Part shown: piece by piece, positions 17,458-27,965 of the stretch | How positions within the stretch are numbered: the first letter of the stretch is position 1 | Layout of the letters: the number at the start of each line of letters is the position of its first letter | Assembly: GCA_020723185.1 (NCBI GenBank) | Contig: DYJI01000004.1 | Location: 1-64,000 of the forward strand | Direction: 5' to 3' | Length of the DNA stretch: 64,000 nt | From: Sideroxydans lithotrophicus | Lineage (GTDB): Bacteria > Pseudomonadota > Gammaproteobacteria > Burkholderiales > Gallionellaceae | Translations under genes and position numbers: made by a program | Notes under the pieces: generated by a model | The model's database searches: none | What the model was told of the DNA's origin: nothing | What the model saw: only the letters and a program-made list of their open reading frames with translations

Positions 17458-19733
17458 GCTCGCTCCACTGTGATCGTTCCAAACATCGCACCCAGCGTCG
17501 CGGTCGCCGGATGGCCGGCCGCAACGCGCACCACCCCCTCAGGCAAACCGCCGTCCAGTGCGACCTCCAGCACCACACTGCCAGCGCCCTGCGCCACGCG
17601 GGCTTGCGCGCCGGCCTGCAGACCCAGCTTGGCCAATTCCCCGGCGTTCAGCCAGGCGCGCGGACGGGCTGCATCGGCGGTGGCTTGCAGTGGTGCCGAA
17701 CGACGCACCACGGCATCGGTCGCATAGATCGGCACGTCGGCCACACGCTGCAGTCCGCTCGCGGCGAACGTCTTGTTCTCCACGCCGGTGATCGCGTTGT
17801 TGAGGCTGGCCGCGACATTGACTCCCTGCAACGCTTCGTCGCGCACGGCCTGCGAAGTCTCGTATGCGAAGCCATCGACCTTGAGCAGATTACCCAGCAC
17901 GCGCAGCACCTTCCACGCCGGACGTGCCTCGCCCAGCGGTTTCACGGACCCATTGAAGCTTTGCACGCGACCTTCGCTGCTGACGAAGGTGCCGGAAGTC
18001 TCGGTGTATGGCGCGATCGGCAACAACACGTCGGCGTATTCCGTCGCACCGTGTCTATAGGCGGACAGGGCGATCACCAGATCGGCAGCCTGCATCGCGG
18101 CCATCGCCTGTTGCGGATCAGCGCAATCCAGTTCCGGCTCCACGTTGAGCAGCACATAGGCCTTGCGCGGCTTCGCCAGCATGGCGGCTGCGTTCAGCCC
18201 TTTGCCGGATGGGACAGCATGCGCCAGATAACCGCCGACGCTGTTCGCTGTCTCGCCGATGAAACCGAACTTGCCGTGAGTCGCCTGGGCGATCTGCTGG
18301 GCGAGCGCCTGCAGCTGCGCTGCCTGCGGATGCTGTTGTGCGAAATTGCCCAGCAGCACGACCACGCGTTCGCCGCTGGCGAGGCTGCCGGCGATGCCTT
18401 CGGCCTGCTTGGCGGCAACGCCTTGCGCGACCTTGCTCAATGCATCGACCAGTGCCGACGGGGCGACGATGGTCTTGTTGGCGACCTTCATCAACAAGTC
18501 GTCATCGGCGGCATGGATCACATTGATTTGCGCACCGCGCTTCACCGCCTGGCGGATACGCGCGGCGAGCAGCGGATGGTCCTTGCGCAGGAAGCTGCCG
18601 ACGAGCAGGATGCGATCCGCTTTGCCGATGTCGGCGATGGACATGCCCAGCCAGGGTGCACCCTGCTGTTTGCCGTCGGCGGAGAAATCGCTCTGGCGCA
18701 GACGGAAGTCGATGTTGTCGCTGCCGATGCCGCGCAGCAGTTTCTGCAGCAGGTACATCTCTTCCAGCGTCGAATTGCCGGTGGCCAGCGCGCCGATCTG
18801 CTCGGCAGCCGCACCACCTGCGATCTGGCGCAGACCATTGGCGCAGAATTCCAGCGCGGCTTGCCAGTCCACTTCCTGCCATTGACCGCCCTGCTTGATC
18901 ATAGGCTTGGTCAGACGCTGATCGCTGTTCAGCCCTTCATAGGCGAAACGGTCACGGTCGGACAGCCAGCATTCGTTGATTTCATCATTCTCGATGGGCA
19001 GCACGCGCAACACGCGGTTGTTCTTGGTGTGCACGGCAAGGCCGGAACCCAGACTGTCGTGCGCACTCACCGAGCGGCGGCGCGACAGCTCCCAGCTGCG
19101 CGCCTTGTAGCGGAAAGGCTTGCTGGTCAACGCGCCGACCGGGCACAGATCGATCATGTTGCCGGACAGTTCGGAATCCACGGCACCGGAGACGAAGGAC
19201 ATGATCTCGGCATGCTCGCCCCGGAAAGCCTGGCCCAGTTCCATCTGGCCGGCGATCTCCTGACCGAAACGCACGCAGCGCGTGCAATTGATGCAGCGGC
19301 TCATCTCTTCCGCCGAAACCAGCGGACCGAGGTCCTTGCCCAGCACCATGCGCTTCTCTTCGTGATAGCGCGAATGACCGTTGCCGTAACCGACCGACAT
19401 GTCCTGCAGCATGCACTCGCCGCCCTGATCGCAGATCGGGCAATCCAGCGGGTGATTGATGAGCAGGAACTCCATCACACCCTTTTGCGCCTTCACCGCC
19501 ATCTCGGAATGGGTATGCACCTTCATGCCTTCGCTCACCGGCGTGGCGCAGGCGGGCAAGGGCTTGGGCGCCTTCTCCACCTGCACCAGACACATGCGGC
19601 AGTTGGCGGCGATGGAGAGTTTCTTGTGGTAGCAGAAGTGCGGGATGGCGATGCCGGCCTGATGCGCGGCTTCGATCACGGTGGAACCGTTCTCCGTCTG
19701 GATCTGCTTACCGTCGATTTCGATATTGATCAT
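17454..19733 (-). CDS. nuoG: NADH-quinone oxidoreductase subunit G
   Basis: NuoG is the large peripheral-arm subunit holding several iron-sulfur clusters on the electron path from NuoF. In the 759-residue protein the N-terminal 2Fe-2S ferredoxin domain ([22 protein letters not shown]), the His-Cys motif ([19 protein letters not shown]-like; here [16 protein letters not shown]) and [10 protein letters not shown] are visible, followed by a molybdopterin-oxidoreductase-like but catalytically degenerate domain. It lies 22 bp after nuoF and overlaps nuoH by 4 bp. Length is within the betaproteobacterial range (about 770). Confidence 0.95.
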   Translation of the reverse strand: MINIEIDGKQIQTENGSTVIEAAHQAGIAIPHFCYHKKLSIAANCRMCLVQVEKAPKPLPACATPVSEGMKVHTHSEMAVKAQKGVMEFLLINHPLDCPICDQGGECMLQDMSVGYGNGHSRYHEEKRMVLGKDLGPLVSAEEMSRCINCTRCVRFGQEIAGQMELGQAFRGEHAEIMSFVSGAVDSELSGNMIDLCPVGALTSKPFRYKARSWELSRRRSVSAHDSLGSGLAVHTKNNRVLRVLPIENDEINECWLSDRDRFAYEGLNSDQRLTKPMIKQGGQWQEVDWQAALEFCANGLRQIAGGAAAEQIGALATGNSTLEEMYLLQKLLRGIGSDNIDFRLRQSDFSADGKQQGAPWLGMSIADIGKADRILLVGSFLRKDHPLLAARIRQAVKRGAQINVIHAADDDLLMKVANKTIVAPSALVDALSKVAQGVAAKQAEGIAGSLASGERVVVLLGNFAQQHPQAAQLQALAQQIAQATHGKFGFIGETANSVGGYLAHAVPSGKGLNAAAMLAKPRKAYVLLNVEPELDCADPQQAMAAMQAADLVIALSAYRHGATEYADVLLPIAPYTETSGTFVSSEGRVQSFNGSVKPLGEARPAWKVLRVLGNLLKVDGFAYETSQAVRDEALQGVNVAASLNNAITGVENKTFAASGLQRVADVPIYATDAVVRRSAPLQATADAARPRAWLNAGELAKLGLQAGAQARVAQGAGSVVLEVALDGGLPEGVVRVAAGHPATATLGAMFGTITVERA

Positions 19734-19755
19734 TGCTCACCTGTTCCATTCAGAT

Positions 19756-21018
19756 TCACACGAGGCAACGCTTGTGCTCGATGTGATATTCGAATTCCTT
19801 GCGATAGTGCTTGAGCATGCCCTGCACCGGCCATGCGGCGGCATCTCCCAGCGCGCAGATGGTGCGGCCGGCGATGTTGTCGCAGAGCTCGAGCAACAGA
19901 TCCAGGTCTTCCGGCTTGCCTTCGCCCTTCTCGATGCGATGCACGATGCGGTACAGCCAGCCCGTACCTTCACGGCAAGGCGTGCACTGACCGCAGGACT
20001 CTTCGAAATAGAAGTAGGACAGGCGCTCCAGCGCACGCACCATGCAGGTCGTGTCGTCCATCACGATCACCGCACCGGAACCGAGATAGGAGCCGGCCTT
20101 CTGCAGCGAGTCGTAATCCATGTTGACGTCCATCATGATGTCGCCCGGCAGCACCGGCATGGAAGAACCGCCGGGGATGACCGCCTTCAGCTTGTGACCA
20201 TGGCGTACGCCGCCGGCCATCGCCAGCAGGTCGCGGAACGGCGTGCCCATCGGCACTTCGAAGTTGCCGGGGTTGTTCACATGGCCGGACACCGAGAACA
20301 GCTTGATGCCGCCGCTGTTCGGCACGCCGAGGTCGGCGAACTTCTTGCCGCCGTTGGCGATGATCCAGGGGATGCTGGCGAAGGTCTCGGTGTTGTTGAT
20401 GGTGGTCGGCTTGCCGTACAGGCCGAAGCTGGCCGGGAACGGCGGCTTGAAGCGCGGCTGCCCTTTCTTGCCTTCGATGGATTCGAGCAGCGCGGTCTCT
20501 TCGCCGCACACGTAGGCACCGTAGCCCATGTGGTTGTGCAGATCGAACTCGAAACCGGTGCCGAGGATGTTCTTGCCCAGATAGCCCGCCTTGCGCGCGT
20601 CCTCGCAGGCCCGCTCCATCACTTCATAGGCTTCGAAGATCTCGCCATGCACATAGTTGTAACCGGCTTTCACACCCATCGCATACGCGGCTATGGCCAT
20701 GCCTTCGATCAGCATATGCGGGTTGTAGCGCAGGATGTCCCAGTCCTTGCAGGTGCCGGGCTCGCCTTCGTCCGAGTTGCAGACGATGTACTTGTCGCCC
20801 TCGTAGTTGCGCGGCATGAAGCTCCACTTCAGGCCGGTGGGGAAACCCGCACCGCCGCGGCCGCGCAGATTGGATGTCTTCACCTCGGAGATGATGAGTT
20901 CGGGTGACATCTTCTCGGTCAGTACTTTGCGCAGTGCCTGATAGCCGCCCGCCTTCACATAGTTGTCGAGATCCGCCAGTCCGTCTGCGGCGGTGGCGAG
21001 GATGATGGGCTTGCTCAT
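19756..21018 (-). CDS. nuoF: NADH-quinone oxidoreductase subunit F
   Basis: NuoF binds NADH and FMN and holds cluster N3. The 420-residue protein shows the NADH/FMN loop [13 protein letters not shown], the flavin-binding [16 protein letters not shown], and the N3 cysteines [15 protein letters not shown] plus a later Cys in [10 protein letters not shown]. The ATG at 21018 is chosen because it overlaps the nuoE stop (ATGA) and AGGAGG stands upstream; longer readings run out of frame through nuoE. Length is typical. Confidence 0.96.
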   Translation of the reverse strand: MSKPIILATAADGLADLDNYVKAGGYQALRKVLTEKMSPELIISEVKTSNLRGRGGAGFPTGLKWSFMPRNYEGDKYIVCNSDEGEPGTCKDWDILRYNPHMLIEGMAIAAYAMGVKAGYNYVHGEIFEAYEVMERACEDARKAGYLGKNILGTGFEFDLHNHMGYGAYVCGEETALLESIEGKKGQPRFKPPFPASFGLYGKPTTINNTETFASIPWIIANGGKKFADLGVPNSGGIKLFSVSGHVNNPGNFEVPMGTPFRDLLAMAGGVRHGHKLKAVIPGGSSMPVLPGDIMMDVNMDYDSLQKAGSYLGSGAVIVMDDTTCMVRALERLSYFYFEESCGQCTPCREGTGWLYRIVHRIEKGEGKPEDLDLLLELCDNIAGRTICALGDAAAWPVQGMLKHYRKEFEYHIEHKRCLV

Positions 21019-21500
21019 GCCTTGCCTCCTTCCAGGTCGGCGAGGATGCGGTCGATCTTCTCCGGCGTCAGCTTGCCGCACATCTTCTTGTTGTTGACGT
21101 TCAGCAGCGGCGCATCGATGCAGGCGCCCATGCACTCGCCTTCGCGCAGACCGAACTTGCCGTCCGGCGTGACTTCGTTCATCTTGATACCGAGCTTCTG
21201 TTCCAGATAACCCACCGTGTCGCCAGCACCGCACAGCGTGCAGGAGAGGTTGGTACACACGGTCAGCGTGTGCTTGCCCATCGGCTTGAGGTTGTACATG
21301 TGATAGAAGGTCGCCACTTCGTAAACGGCCATCTGCGGCATGCCCAGATATTGCGCCACATCGGCCATGTCTTCCGGCGCGATCCAGCCCTTTTCGTCCT
21401 GCACGAAGCGCAAGGCGGCCATCACGGCGGACTGGCGCTGGTCGGCGGGGTATTTTTTCAGCTCTTTGTCGATGAGCGTCGTGATCTGTTGCGACAACAT
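21015..21500 (-). CDS. nuoE: NADH-quinone oxidoreductase subunit E
   Basis: NuoE is the thioredoxin-fold subunit with the [2Fe-2S] cluster N1a, next to NuoF. The 161-residue protein has the four ligands in [15 protein letters not shown] (two of the cysteines) and [11 protein letters not shown] (two more). The helical N-terminus contains [17 protein letters not shown]. It overlaps nuoD by one base and nuoF by four, so these genes are tightly coupled. Confidence 0.96.
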   Translation of the reverse strand: MLSQQITTLIDKELKKYPADQRQSAVMAALRFVQDEKGWIAPEDMADVAQYLGMPQMAVYEVATFYHMYNLKPMGKHTLTVCTNLSCTLCGAGDTVGYLEQKLGIKMNEVTPDGKFGLREGECMGACIDAPLLNVNNKKMCGKLTPEKIDRILADLEGGKA

Positions 21501-22753
21501 CAGCGGTCTACCTCCCCGAAAACGATATCCTGCGTACCGATGATGGCGACCACGTCGGCGATCATGTGGCCGCGCGTCATCTCATCCAGGCTCGACAGAT
21601 GCGTGAAGCCCGGCGCGCGGATCTTCATGCGATAAGGCTTGTTGGCACCGTCCGATGCCAGATAGATACCGAACTCGCCCTTGGGATGCTCGACGGCGGA
21701 ATACACCTCGCCGGCCAGCACGTGCATACCTTCGGTGAAGAACTTGAAGTGGTGGATCAGCTCTTCCATGTTCTGCTTCATCGCCTCGCGCTTGGGCGGT
21801 GCGTATTTCAGGTCGTCGGCCATGACCGGGCCGGGGTTCTTGCGCAGCCAATCGATACATTGGCGGATGATGCGCAAGGACTGGCGCATCTCTTCCACGC
21901 GCACCAGATAGCGGTCGTAGCAATCGCCCTCCACACCCACCGGGATGTCGAAGTCCAGCTTGTCGTACACCTCGTAGGGCTGCTTCTTGCGCAGGTCCCA
22001 GGCGATGCCCGAGCCGCGCAGCATCGGACCTGTGAAGCCCAGCGCCATGGCGCGTTCCGGTGTGACCACGCCGATGCCGACGGTGCGCTGTTTCCAGATG
22101 CGGTTGTCGGTGAGCAGGGTCTCGAACTCGTCGATATGCTTGGGGAAACGCACGGTGAAATCTTCGATGAAGTCGAGCAGCGAACCCTGACGGTTCTCGT
22201 TCATGCGCTTCACATCCGCAGCGTTGTGGATCTTGCTCTCTTTGTAGTGAGGCATGACTTCCGGCAGATCGCGATAGACACCGCCCGGACGATAGTATGC
22301 GGCATGCAGACGCGCACCGGCGACCGCCTCGTAGGCGTCCACCAGATCCTCGCGATCGCGGAAGGCGTAGAAGAACATGGTCATCGCACCCAGGTCGATG
22401 CCCACCGCACCCAGCCACAGCAGGTGGTTCAGGATGCGCGTGATCTCGTCGTACATGACTCGGATATATTGCGCGCGGAGCGGCACTTCGATACCGGCCA
22501 GCTTCTCCACCGCCATCACGTAGGCATGCTCGTTGCACATCGGCGACACGTAATCGAGGCGGTCCATGTAGGGCATGGCCTGCAGGAAGGTCTTGTGCTC
22601 GGCCAGCTTCTCGGTGCCGCGATGCAGCAGACCGATGTGCGGGTCGGCACGCTCGACCACTTCGCCGTCCAGCTCCAGCACCAGGCGCAATACGCCGTGG
22701 GCGGCCGGGTGTTGCGGCCCGAAGTTCAGGGTGTAATTCTTTATCTCAGCCAT
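21500..22753 (-). CDS. nuoD: NADH-quinone oxidoreductase subunit D
   Basis: NuoD is the 49-kDa-type subunit lining the quinone site. The 417-residue protein has [20 protein letters not shown] at the N-terminus, with the quinone-binding His, and the conserved [14 protein letters not shown] and [20 protein letters not shown] segments. The C-terminus ends VFGEVDR as in the family. It is separate from nuoC (16 bp), unlike the nuoCD fusion of enterobacteria, which is consistent with a betaproteobacterium. Confidence 0.96.
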   Translation of the reverse strand: MAEIKNYTLNFGPQHPAAHGVLRLVLELDGEVVERADPHIGLLHRGTEKLAEHKTFLQAMPYMDRLDYVSPMCNEHAYVMAVEKLAGIEVPLRAQYIRVMYDEITRILNHLLWLGAVGIDLGAMTMFFYAFRDREDLVDAYEAVAGARLHAAYYRPGGVYRDLPEVMPHYKESKIHNAADVKRMNENRQGSLLDFIEDFTVRFPKHIDEFETLLTDNRIWKQRTVGIGVVTPERAMALGFTGPMLRGSGIAWDLRKKQPYEVYDKLDFDIPVGVEGDCYDRYLVRVEEMRQSLRIIRQCIDWLRKNPGPVMADDLKYAPPKREAMKQNMEELIHHFKFFTEGMHVLAGEVYSAVEHPKGEFGIYLASDGANKPYRMKIRAPGFTHLSSLDEMTRGHMIADVVAIIGTQDIVFGEVDR

Positions 22754-22769
22754 TACCGTCTCTCTGCCT

Positions 22770-23399
22770 TTAGTTTCGACCGTACTGCTCTTCGCGCAGG
22801 GTGCGCGGCGTAATCTCGCGCGGCTCCACCGACACCGGCTCGTAGATCACCCGCTTCTGATCAGCGTCATAGCGCATCTCCACGGTACCGGAGAGCGGGA
22901 AGTCCTTGCGGAACGGATTGCCGACGAAACCGTAGTCGGTCAGGATACGGCGCAGGTCGGGATGACCCTTGAAGATGATGCCGTACAGGTCGAACGCCTC
23001 GCGCTCGTACCAGTTCGCCACCGGCCACACGCCGATCACGGAATCCATCATCGGCATCGCGTCGTCTTCGGCGAACACGCGCACGCGCAAACGGATGTTG
23101 TGGGTGATGGAAAGCAGGTGGTAGATGGTAGCGAAGCGAGGGCCCTCATGCGGCTGGTCGGCCAGATAGCGACCATCTTCGCTGCTTTCGCTGCCCCAGG
23201 TGGAGTAATCGATGCCGCACAGGTCGATCAACTCCTCGAAGCGCAGATCGGCATCGTCACGCAGGCGGGTGAACACGCCGATCATGTCTGCCGCCTTCAC
23301 CACCAGCGTCACTTCCCCCAGGCGCTCCTGCAGGCTCACCACTTTGGAACCGAACGCCTCGGTCAGATTGGATTTCAGGATATTGAGGTCGGTGGACAT
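22770..23399 (-). CDS. nuoC: NADH-quinone oxidoreductase subunit C
   Basis: NuoC is the 30-kDa-type peripheral subunit without cofactors that joins NuoD and NuoI. The 209-residue protein contains the signature [20 protein letters not shown] and the following [19 protein letters not shown]. It starts one base after the nuoB stop and precedes nuoD by 16 bp. As an unfused nuoC it has the usual length for betaproteobacteria. Confidence 0.96.
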   Translation of the reverse strand: MSTDLNILKSNLTEAFGSKVVSLQERLGEVTLVVKAADMIGVFTRLRDDADLRFEELIDLCGIDYSTWGSESSEDGRYLADQPHEGPRFATIYHLLSITHNIRLRVRVFAEDDAMPMMDSVIGVWPVANWYEREAFDLYGIIFKGHPDLRRILTDYGFVGNPFRKDFPLSGTVEMRYDADQKRVIYEPVSVEPREITPRTLREEQYGRN

Positions 23400-23400
23400 A

Positions 23401-23883
23401 TCAGCCTCGCGCGATGGTGTTGGTGCGCTTGATCTTGTTCTGCAGCTGGATCACGCCATACAGCAACGCTTCAGCCGTCGGCGGACAGCCGGGAACATAG
23501 ATGTCCACGGGGACGATGCGGTCACAACCGCGCACCACCGAATAGGAGTAGTGATAGTAGCCACCGCCGTTGGCGCACGATCCCATGGAGATCACCCAGC
23601 GCGGCTCTGCCATCTGGTCATAGACCTTGCGCAAGGCGGGTGCCATCTTGTTGCACAGCGTACCGGCCACGATCATCACGTCGGACTGCCGCGGACTGGG
23701 GCGAAAAGCCCCCGCACCGAAGCGGTCCAGGTCATAACGCGGCAAGGCGGCATGCATCATCTCGACCGCGCAACACGCCAGACCGAAGGTCATCGGCCAC
23801 AGGGAGCCGGTGCGCGCATAGTTGATGATGGTATCGGCGGTGGTGGTGATCACGCCTTTTTCCAGAATTCCTTCAATACCCAT
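23401..23883 (-). CDS. nuoB: NADH-quinone oxidoreductase subunit B
   Basis: NuoB holds cluster N2, the last iron-sulfur centre before quinone. The 160-residue protein has the characteristic adjacent cysteines in [12 protein letters not shown], plus [15 protein letters not shown] and [12 protein letters not shown] for the other ligands. The ATG at 23883 is preferred because AGGGGAAG lies before it and the product matches family length; an upstream Met would add eight residues. The 69-bp gap to nuoA is the widest inside the operon after nuoM/nuoL. Confidence 0.96.
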   Translation of the reverse strand: MGIEGILEKGVITTTADTIINYARTGSLWPMTFGLACCAVEMMHAALPRYDLDRFGAGAFRPSPRQSDVMIVAGTLCNKMAPALRKVYDQMAEPRWVISMGSCANGGGYYHYSYSVVRGCDRIVPVDIYVPGCPPTAEALLYGVIQLQNKIKRTNTIARG

Positions 23884-23952
23884 TAACTTCCCCTTTTCAT
23901 CATGCATGACGATGCGCGCGGAAGTCGCCCACCGCGCGCACCGCTCGCGCCG

Positions 23953-24309
23953 CTATTCCCACTCCAGCGCGCCCTTCATCCATTCATAAACGAAGCCAAC
24001 TACAAGAATGGCCAGGAAGACCATCATGGAAACAAAACCGAAGGTGCCGATCTCTTTCAGGACGATCGCCCACGGGAACAGGAACGCGATCTCGAGATCG
24101 AACAGGATGAAGAGGATGGCGACCAGATAGAAGCGCACATCGAACTTCATGCGCGCGTCTTCGAATGCCTCGAAGCCGCATTCGTATGGAGACAGTTTTT
24201 TTTCGTCAGGACGGTTCGGGCCGGTGATGATGCCGAGAACCAAGGGTGCGATACCCATCACCAAAGCGATGCCGATAAACAACAGTACCGGAAAATAATT
24301 TTCCAACAT
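23953..24309 (-). CDS. nuoA: NADH-quinone oxidoreductase subunit A
   Basis: NuoA is a three-helix membrane subunit at the junction with the peripheral arm and the first gene of the nuo operon. The 118-residue protein contains the conserved loop [24 protein letters not shown] in part (Cys/Glu/Asp-rich) and [12 protein letters not shown]. The ATG at 24309 is set by GAGGGGAC upstream; a longer reading would add 17 unusual residues. The 111-bp space to tRNA-Leu shows no convincing promoter, so the operon may be read through from secG/tRNA. Confidence 0.95.
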   Translation of the reverse strand: MLENYFPVLLFIGIALVMGIAPLVLGIITGPNRPDEKKLSPYECGFEAFEDARMKFDVRFYLVAILFILFDLEIAFLFPWAIVLKEIGTFGFVSMMVFLAILVVGFVYEWMKGALEWE

Positions 24310-24420
24310 GCTTGAGTCCCCTCCCTCTGTGAAACCGCAATATAGCGGAGTGCAAAGCAATGCTCTAGTTTTATGTTTCGGCCTCTCGCTGAATCAGCCA
24401 GGCTCTTCTTTTATATTGTC

Positions 24421-24507
24421 TGGTGCGGGGCATGGGACTCGAACCCACACGTCCTTTCGGACACAGCCACCTCAAGGCTGCGCGTCTACCAATTCCGCCA
24501 ACTCCGC
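24421..24507 (-). tRNA. tRNA-Leu, anticodon GAG
   Basis: The minus strand folds as a class II tRNA: 5' acceptor GCGGAGT, D-arm with AATTGGTAGAC, anticodon stem CAGCC/GGCTG with loop TTGAGGT (anticodon GAG), a long variable arm GTCC-GAAA-GGAC, a T-loop TTCGAGT and an encoded CCA at 24421-24423. The acceptor 3' strand reads GCCCCGC, which leaves an A5.C68 mismatch and a T7.G66 wobble; the expected partner would be ACTCCGC. Position between secG and nuoA is typical of betaproteobacteria. Confidence 0.95.
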
Positions 24508-24523
24508 ATACTACTTGTATAGA

Positions 24524-24862
24524 TTATCGCGGGATTTCCTTCGCTTTGGAATCAGGCGCGTCGGTCGCTGCCGGGGCATCCACCTGCAGCGTATTCACAT
24601 CCACACGATCCATCACACCCGTTTTTTCCTCGGGCTGCGCATACATCGCCGTCAGCGTCAGGCTGGTGATGAAGAAAACTGTTGCCGCCACTGCCGTACT
24701 GCGGCTCAGGAAATTGGCAGAGCCGCTGGAGCCGAACAGGCTACCCGCCGAACCGGTACCGAAAGCAGCCCCCATGTCGGCACCCTTGCCGTGCTGGATC
24801 AACACCAGGCCGACCAGCACCACCGCAGTTATCACATGCACCACCCAAACCAATGTTTCCAC
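24524..24862 (-). CDS. secG: Protein translocase subunit SecG
   Basis: SecG is the small inner-membrane partner of SecYE that assists protein export. The 112-residue protein has two membrane segments (WVVHVITAVVLVGLVLIQ and VAATVFFITSLTLTAMYA) and the conserved loop QHGKGADMGAAFGTGSAGSLFGSSG between them in pieces. An Asp/Ala-rich cytoplasmic tail follows. It is 20 bp downstream of tpiA and just before tRNA-Leu, the usual betaproteobacterial order. Confidence 0.95.
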   Translation of the reverse strand: METLVWVVHVITAVVLVGLVLIQHGKGADMGAAFGTGSAGSLFGSSGSANFLSRSTAVAATVFFITSLTLTAMYAQPEEKTGVMDRVDVNTLQVDAPAATDAPDSKAKEIPR

Positions 24863-24882
24863 GTTAACCCCAGCTTTTATAT

Positions 24883-25638
24883 CTATTGTTGCGCGGCGCT
24901 ACAGATCGCCACGAATTCTTCCGCCACCAATGATGCACCGCCTATCAGACCACCATCGATATCCGGCATGCCCATCAATTCTGCGGCATTGCCCGGCTTC
25001 ATGCTGCCGCCATACAGGATGCGCAGCCCTTGCGCCACCCCGGCATCCAGTTGCGCCACACGTTGACGGATGAAGGCATGCACTGCCTGCGCCTGCTCCG
25101 GCGTCGCGGTCTTGCCGGTGCCGATCGCCCACACCGGCTCATAGGCAATGACGGCTTTCGCCAACGCCTGCGCGCCGACATGATTGAGCACCACCTCCAG
25201 TTGCCGCCCCACCACCTGTTCGGTCACGCCACTCTCGCGCTCGTCCAGCGTCTCGCCGACGCAGAAGATCGGAGTCAGACCGAATTTGATCGCCGTATCG
25301 AACTTGGCTGCCGCGATGTCGTTGCTCTCATGGAACAACGCGCGACGCTCGCTGTGGCCGATGATGACGTAACGACAACCGAAATCCACCAGCATGCCTG
25401 GCGCAACCGCACCAGTGAATGCGCCCTTCTCGTGCTGGCTCAGATTCTGCGCACCCCAGGCGACATTACTGCCCTGCAGCATGGATTGTGCCTGGGCCAT
25501 ATATGGGTAAGGTACACACACCCCATAATCAGCCGCACCCAGCGCCTTGACCCCTGCCAACACCCCTTCCAGCAAGACCTTGTTGCTTGCCAGATTGCCG
25601 TGCATCTTCCAGTTCCCAACCACCAATTTGCGTCGCAT
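24883..25638 (-). CDS. tpiA: Triose-phosphate isomerase
   Basis: TpiA interconverts dihydroxyacetone phosphate and glyceraldehyde-3-phosphate in glycolysis, gluconeogenesis and the Calvin cycle. The 251-residue protein has the N-terminal VVGNWKMHG with the catalytic Lys, the electrophilic His in [10 protein letters not shown], the catalytic Glu in [13 protein letters not shown] with the flexible loop, and the phosphate-binding [11 protein letters not shown]. Length is standard. It is divergent from pstS and heads the tpiA-secG-tRNA-nuo run. Confidence 0.96.
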   Translation of the reverse strand: MRRKLVVGNWKMHGNLASNKVLLEGVLAGVKALGAADYGVCVPYPYMAQAQSMLQGSNVAWGAQNLSQHEKGAFTGAVAPGMLVDFGCRYVIIGHSERRALFHESNDIAAAKFDTAIKFGLTPIFCVGETLDERESGVTEQVVGRQLEVVLNHVGAQALAKAVIAYEPVWAIGTGKTATPEQAQAVHAFIRQRVAQLDAGVAQGLRILYGGSMKPGNAAELMGMPDIDGGLIGGASLVAEEFVAICSAAQQ

Positions 25639-25761
25639 CAGACCATTCTTCCGACGTTTTAAGGTCGGCGATAGTAACGGCGAAACGAACTTCGGTCAAT
25701 CAGCGCAACTTACCCTCCCCGAAAGCCAGAAGTTCCTCTGCTGATGCCAGACAGGAACGGC

Positions 25762-25779
25762 CTGTGTAATAATCGTGTA
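25762..25779 (+). promoter_or_regulatory. Candidate Pho box upstream of pstS
   Basis: CTGTGTA-ATAA-TCGTGTA is two 7-base repeats separated by 4 bases, the arrangement of the PhoB box (CTGTCAT-N4-CTGTCAT). Several bases differ from consensus. It stands 74 bp before the pstS ATG, a reasonable distance for a PhoB-activated promoter. Confidence 0.5.
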
Positions 25780-25852
25780 ACAATTCGCACCTAGGATGCA
25801 TCCCGCTGACATAAGTCGAGCACAACGATCAATCCTTCGGAGAATCTTCATA

Positions 25853-26899
25853 ATGAGCAAACTGAATCGAATCTTGAGCGGGCTCGGCCTGTCCCTGACC
25901 CTGCTGGGTGCCAGCGTGGCCCATGCCGGCAACATCACCGGGGCCGGCGCGACCTTCCCCTACCCCATCTACGCCAAGTGGGCAGAAGCCTACAAGAACC
26001 AGACCGGCGTGGGCATGAACTACCAGTCCATCGGCTCCGGCGGCGGCATCAAGCAGATCAAAGCCAAGACCGTGGATTTCGGCGCCTCCGACGCGCCGCT
26101 GAAGCCTGAGGATCTGGATTTCAACGGCCTGACCCAGTTCCCGACCGTGATCGGCGGCGTGGTGCCGGTGGTCAATGTAGAGGGCGTGGCCCCTGGCGAA
26201 CTGAAACTGACTGCCGACACCCTGTCCGCCATCTATCTGGGCAAGATCACCAAGTGGAACGACCCCCGTATCGCGGCTGACAACAAGGGCCTCGCGCTGC
26301 CAGACCAAGCGATCACCGTCGTACACCGTTCCGACGGTTCCGGCACCACTTTCATCTTCGTGACCTATCTGTCTCAGGTCAGCACCGAGTGGATGCGTAG
26401 CGTGGGTGCGGGTTCTGCCGTGCAATGGCCAGTCGGTACCGGCGGCAAGGGTAACGAAGGTGTCGCCTCCTACGTGCAGCGCATCAAGGGTTCCATTGGC
26501 TATGTCGAGTATGCCTATGCGAAGCAGAACAAGATGTCCTATGCCCTGCTGAAGAACCGCGAAGGCAACTTCGTCAAGCCGGATGCCGACAACTTCATGG
26601 CAGCAGCAGCCAACGCCAAGTGGGATGCCGACAAGGGCTTCTACGAGATCCTGACCAACGAACCGGGCAAGGACAGCTGGCCCATCACCGGTGCCACCTT
26701 CATCCTGGTCTACAAGAACCAGGACAACGCGGAATCTGCCAAGGAAGTCCTGAAGTTCTTCGACTGGGCATACGCGAACGGCGACAAGATGGCAGCCGAA
26801 CTGGACTACATCCCGATGCCGGACAACGTGGTCAAGATGATCAGCGACGCATGGAAAAAACAGATCAAGGACAGCAAAGGCAACGCGATCTGGAAGTAA
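25853..26899 (+). CDS. pstS: Periplasmic phosphate-binding protein PstS
   Basis: PstS captures inorganic phosphate for the Pst ABC transporter. The 348-residue precursor has a signal peptide (KLNRILSGLGLSLTLLGASVAHA, cleaved before GNITGAGATFP). Phosphate-contacting motifs are GAGATFPYPIY, SIGSGGGIKQI, VDFGASDAPL and HRSDGSGTTF. The ATG at 25853 is chosen as the one giving the signal peptide directly; an upstream Met adds 19 charged residues. A possible Pho box lies upstream. It leads pstSCAB; phoU and phoBR are absent from the window. Confidence 0.96.
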   Translation: MSKLNRILSGLGLSLTLLGASVAHAGNITGAGATFPYPIYAKWAEAYKNQTGVGMNYQSIGSGGGIKQIKAKTVDFGASDAPLKPEDLDFNGLTQFPTVIGGVVPVVNVEGVAPGELKLTADTLSAIYLGKITKWNDPRIAADNKGLALPDQAITVVHRSDGSGTTFIFVTYLSQVSTEWMRSVGAGSAVQWPVGTGGKGNEGVASYVQRIKGSIGYVEYAYAKQNKMSYALLKNREGNFVKPDADNFMAAAANAKWDADKGFYEILTNEPGKDSWPITGATFILVYKNQDNAESAKEVLKFFDWAYANGDKMAAELDYIPMPDNVVKMISDAWKKQIKDSKGNAIWK

Positions 26900-26943
26900 G
26901 CGAGCGGGTTTGAGCACGCCTTAGGACGCGCTCAAGTTATAAT

Positions 26944-26966
26944 TCGGGGGGCGACATGCCCCCCGA
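26944..26966 (+). terminator. Stem-loop between pstS and pstC
   Basis: A perfect 9-bp stem (TCGGGGGGC/GCCCCCCGA) with loop GACAT lies 44 bp after pstS and 28 bp before the pstC ATG. It has no T-run. Such a hairpin can act as an mRNA 3'-end stabiliser or partial terminator that gives more PstS than PstCAB; that role is inferred. Confidence 0.6.
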
Positions 26967-26994
26967 TTACACTAAAAAACTGCAATCAATAACT

Positions 26995-27960
26995 ATGAAA
27001 TCGACACTCCTGCACCAAGCCCGGCTCAAACAGCAGATATGGCTGGACATGCTGTTCCGCGGTCTGACGCGCACCTCGGCCTTTGGAGTGCTTGTACTGC
27101 TGGTTGCCATCATCGTTTCTCTGGTCATCGGCAGCATGCCGGCCATCAATGCGTTCGGTTTCGGCTTCCTGACCAGCACCGAATGGAATCCAGTCACCGA
27201 TGAGTTCGGCGCGCTTGTTCCCATCGTCGGCACCCTGGTTACGTCCGCAATAGCGCTGCTGATCGGCATCCCGGTCAGCTTCGGTATCGCCATTTTTCTG
27301 ACCGAGTTGTCACCGCGCGTGCTGCGCCGACCACTCGGTATCGCTATCGAACTGCTGGCGGGTATTCCCAGCATCATCTATGGCATGTGGGGGCTGTTCG
27401 TGTTCGCACCATTGTTCGCCGATCACTTCGAGCCCTGGATCAACGACCACATCGGCACCCTGCCGATGCTCGGACCGTTCTTCTCCGGCCCACCGATGGG
27501 CATAGGCGTACTCACCGCCGGCATCATCCTGGCCATCATGATCATTCCCTTCATCGCCTCGGTCATGCGCGACGTGTTCGAGGTCGTGCCGCCCATGCTC
27601 AAGGAATCCGCCTATGGCGTCGGTGCCACGACCTGGGAAGTGGTGATGAAGATCGTGTTGCCCTACACGCGCATCGGCGTGGTCGGCGGCATCATGCTCG
27701 GCCTGGGTCGCGCCTTGGGCGAGACCATGGCTGTCACCTTCGTCATCGGCAATGCGCATGAACTGAGTAAATCCCTGCTGATGCCCGGCAACAGCATCTC
27801 CTCCGCGCTGGCCAACGAATTCACCGAAGCCGTCGGAGACCTGTACACCTCGGCACTGATCGAGCTGGGCTTGATCCTTTTCTTCATCACTTTCGTCGTC
27901 CTGTCGCTCGCGCGCCTGATGCTGTACAAGCTGGGCAAGGGCGAGGGGCAGACCACCTGA
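26995..27960 (+). CDS. pstC: Phosphate ABC transporter permease PstC
   Basis: PstC is one of two membrane permeases of the Pst system. The 321-residue protein has six predicted membrane segments and the ABC permease EAA loop region [23 protein letters not shown], plus [17 protein letters not shown]. The ATG at 26995 is chosen because the earlier in-frame ATG at 26956 lies inside the preceding hairpin and the shorter form matches family length. No good ribosome-binding site is visible before it. pstA follows after 5 bp. Confidence 0.94.
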   Translation: MKSTLLHQARLKQQIWLDMLFRGLTRTSAFGVLVLLVAIIVSLVIGSMPAINAFGFGFLTSTEWNPVTDEFGALVPIVGTLVTSAIALLIGIPVSFGIAIFLTELSPRVLRRPLGIAIELLAGIPSIIYGMWGLFVFAPLFADHFEPWINDHIGTLPMLGPFFSGPPMGIGVLTAGIILAIMIIPFIASVMRDVFEVVPPMLKESAYGVGATTWEVVMKIVLPYTRIGVVGGIMLGLGRALGETMAVTFVIGNAHELSKSLLMPGNSISSALANEFTEAVGDLYTSALIELGLILFFITFVVLSLARLMLYKLGKGEGQTT

Positions 27961-27965
27961 ACGCC

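Noticed and set aside
17511-19814. A 767-codon plus-strand frame opposite nuoG
   Set aside because: Antisense shadow of nuoG with no recognisable motif.
21019-21258. N-terminal extension of NuoF
   Set aside because: It overlaps nuoE in another frame and is Arg-rich; the ATGA overlap and ribosome-binding site fix the start at 21018.
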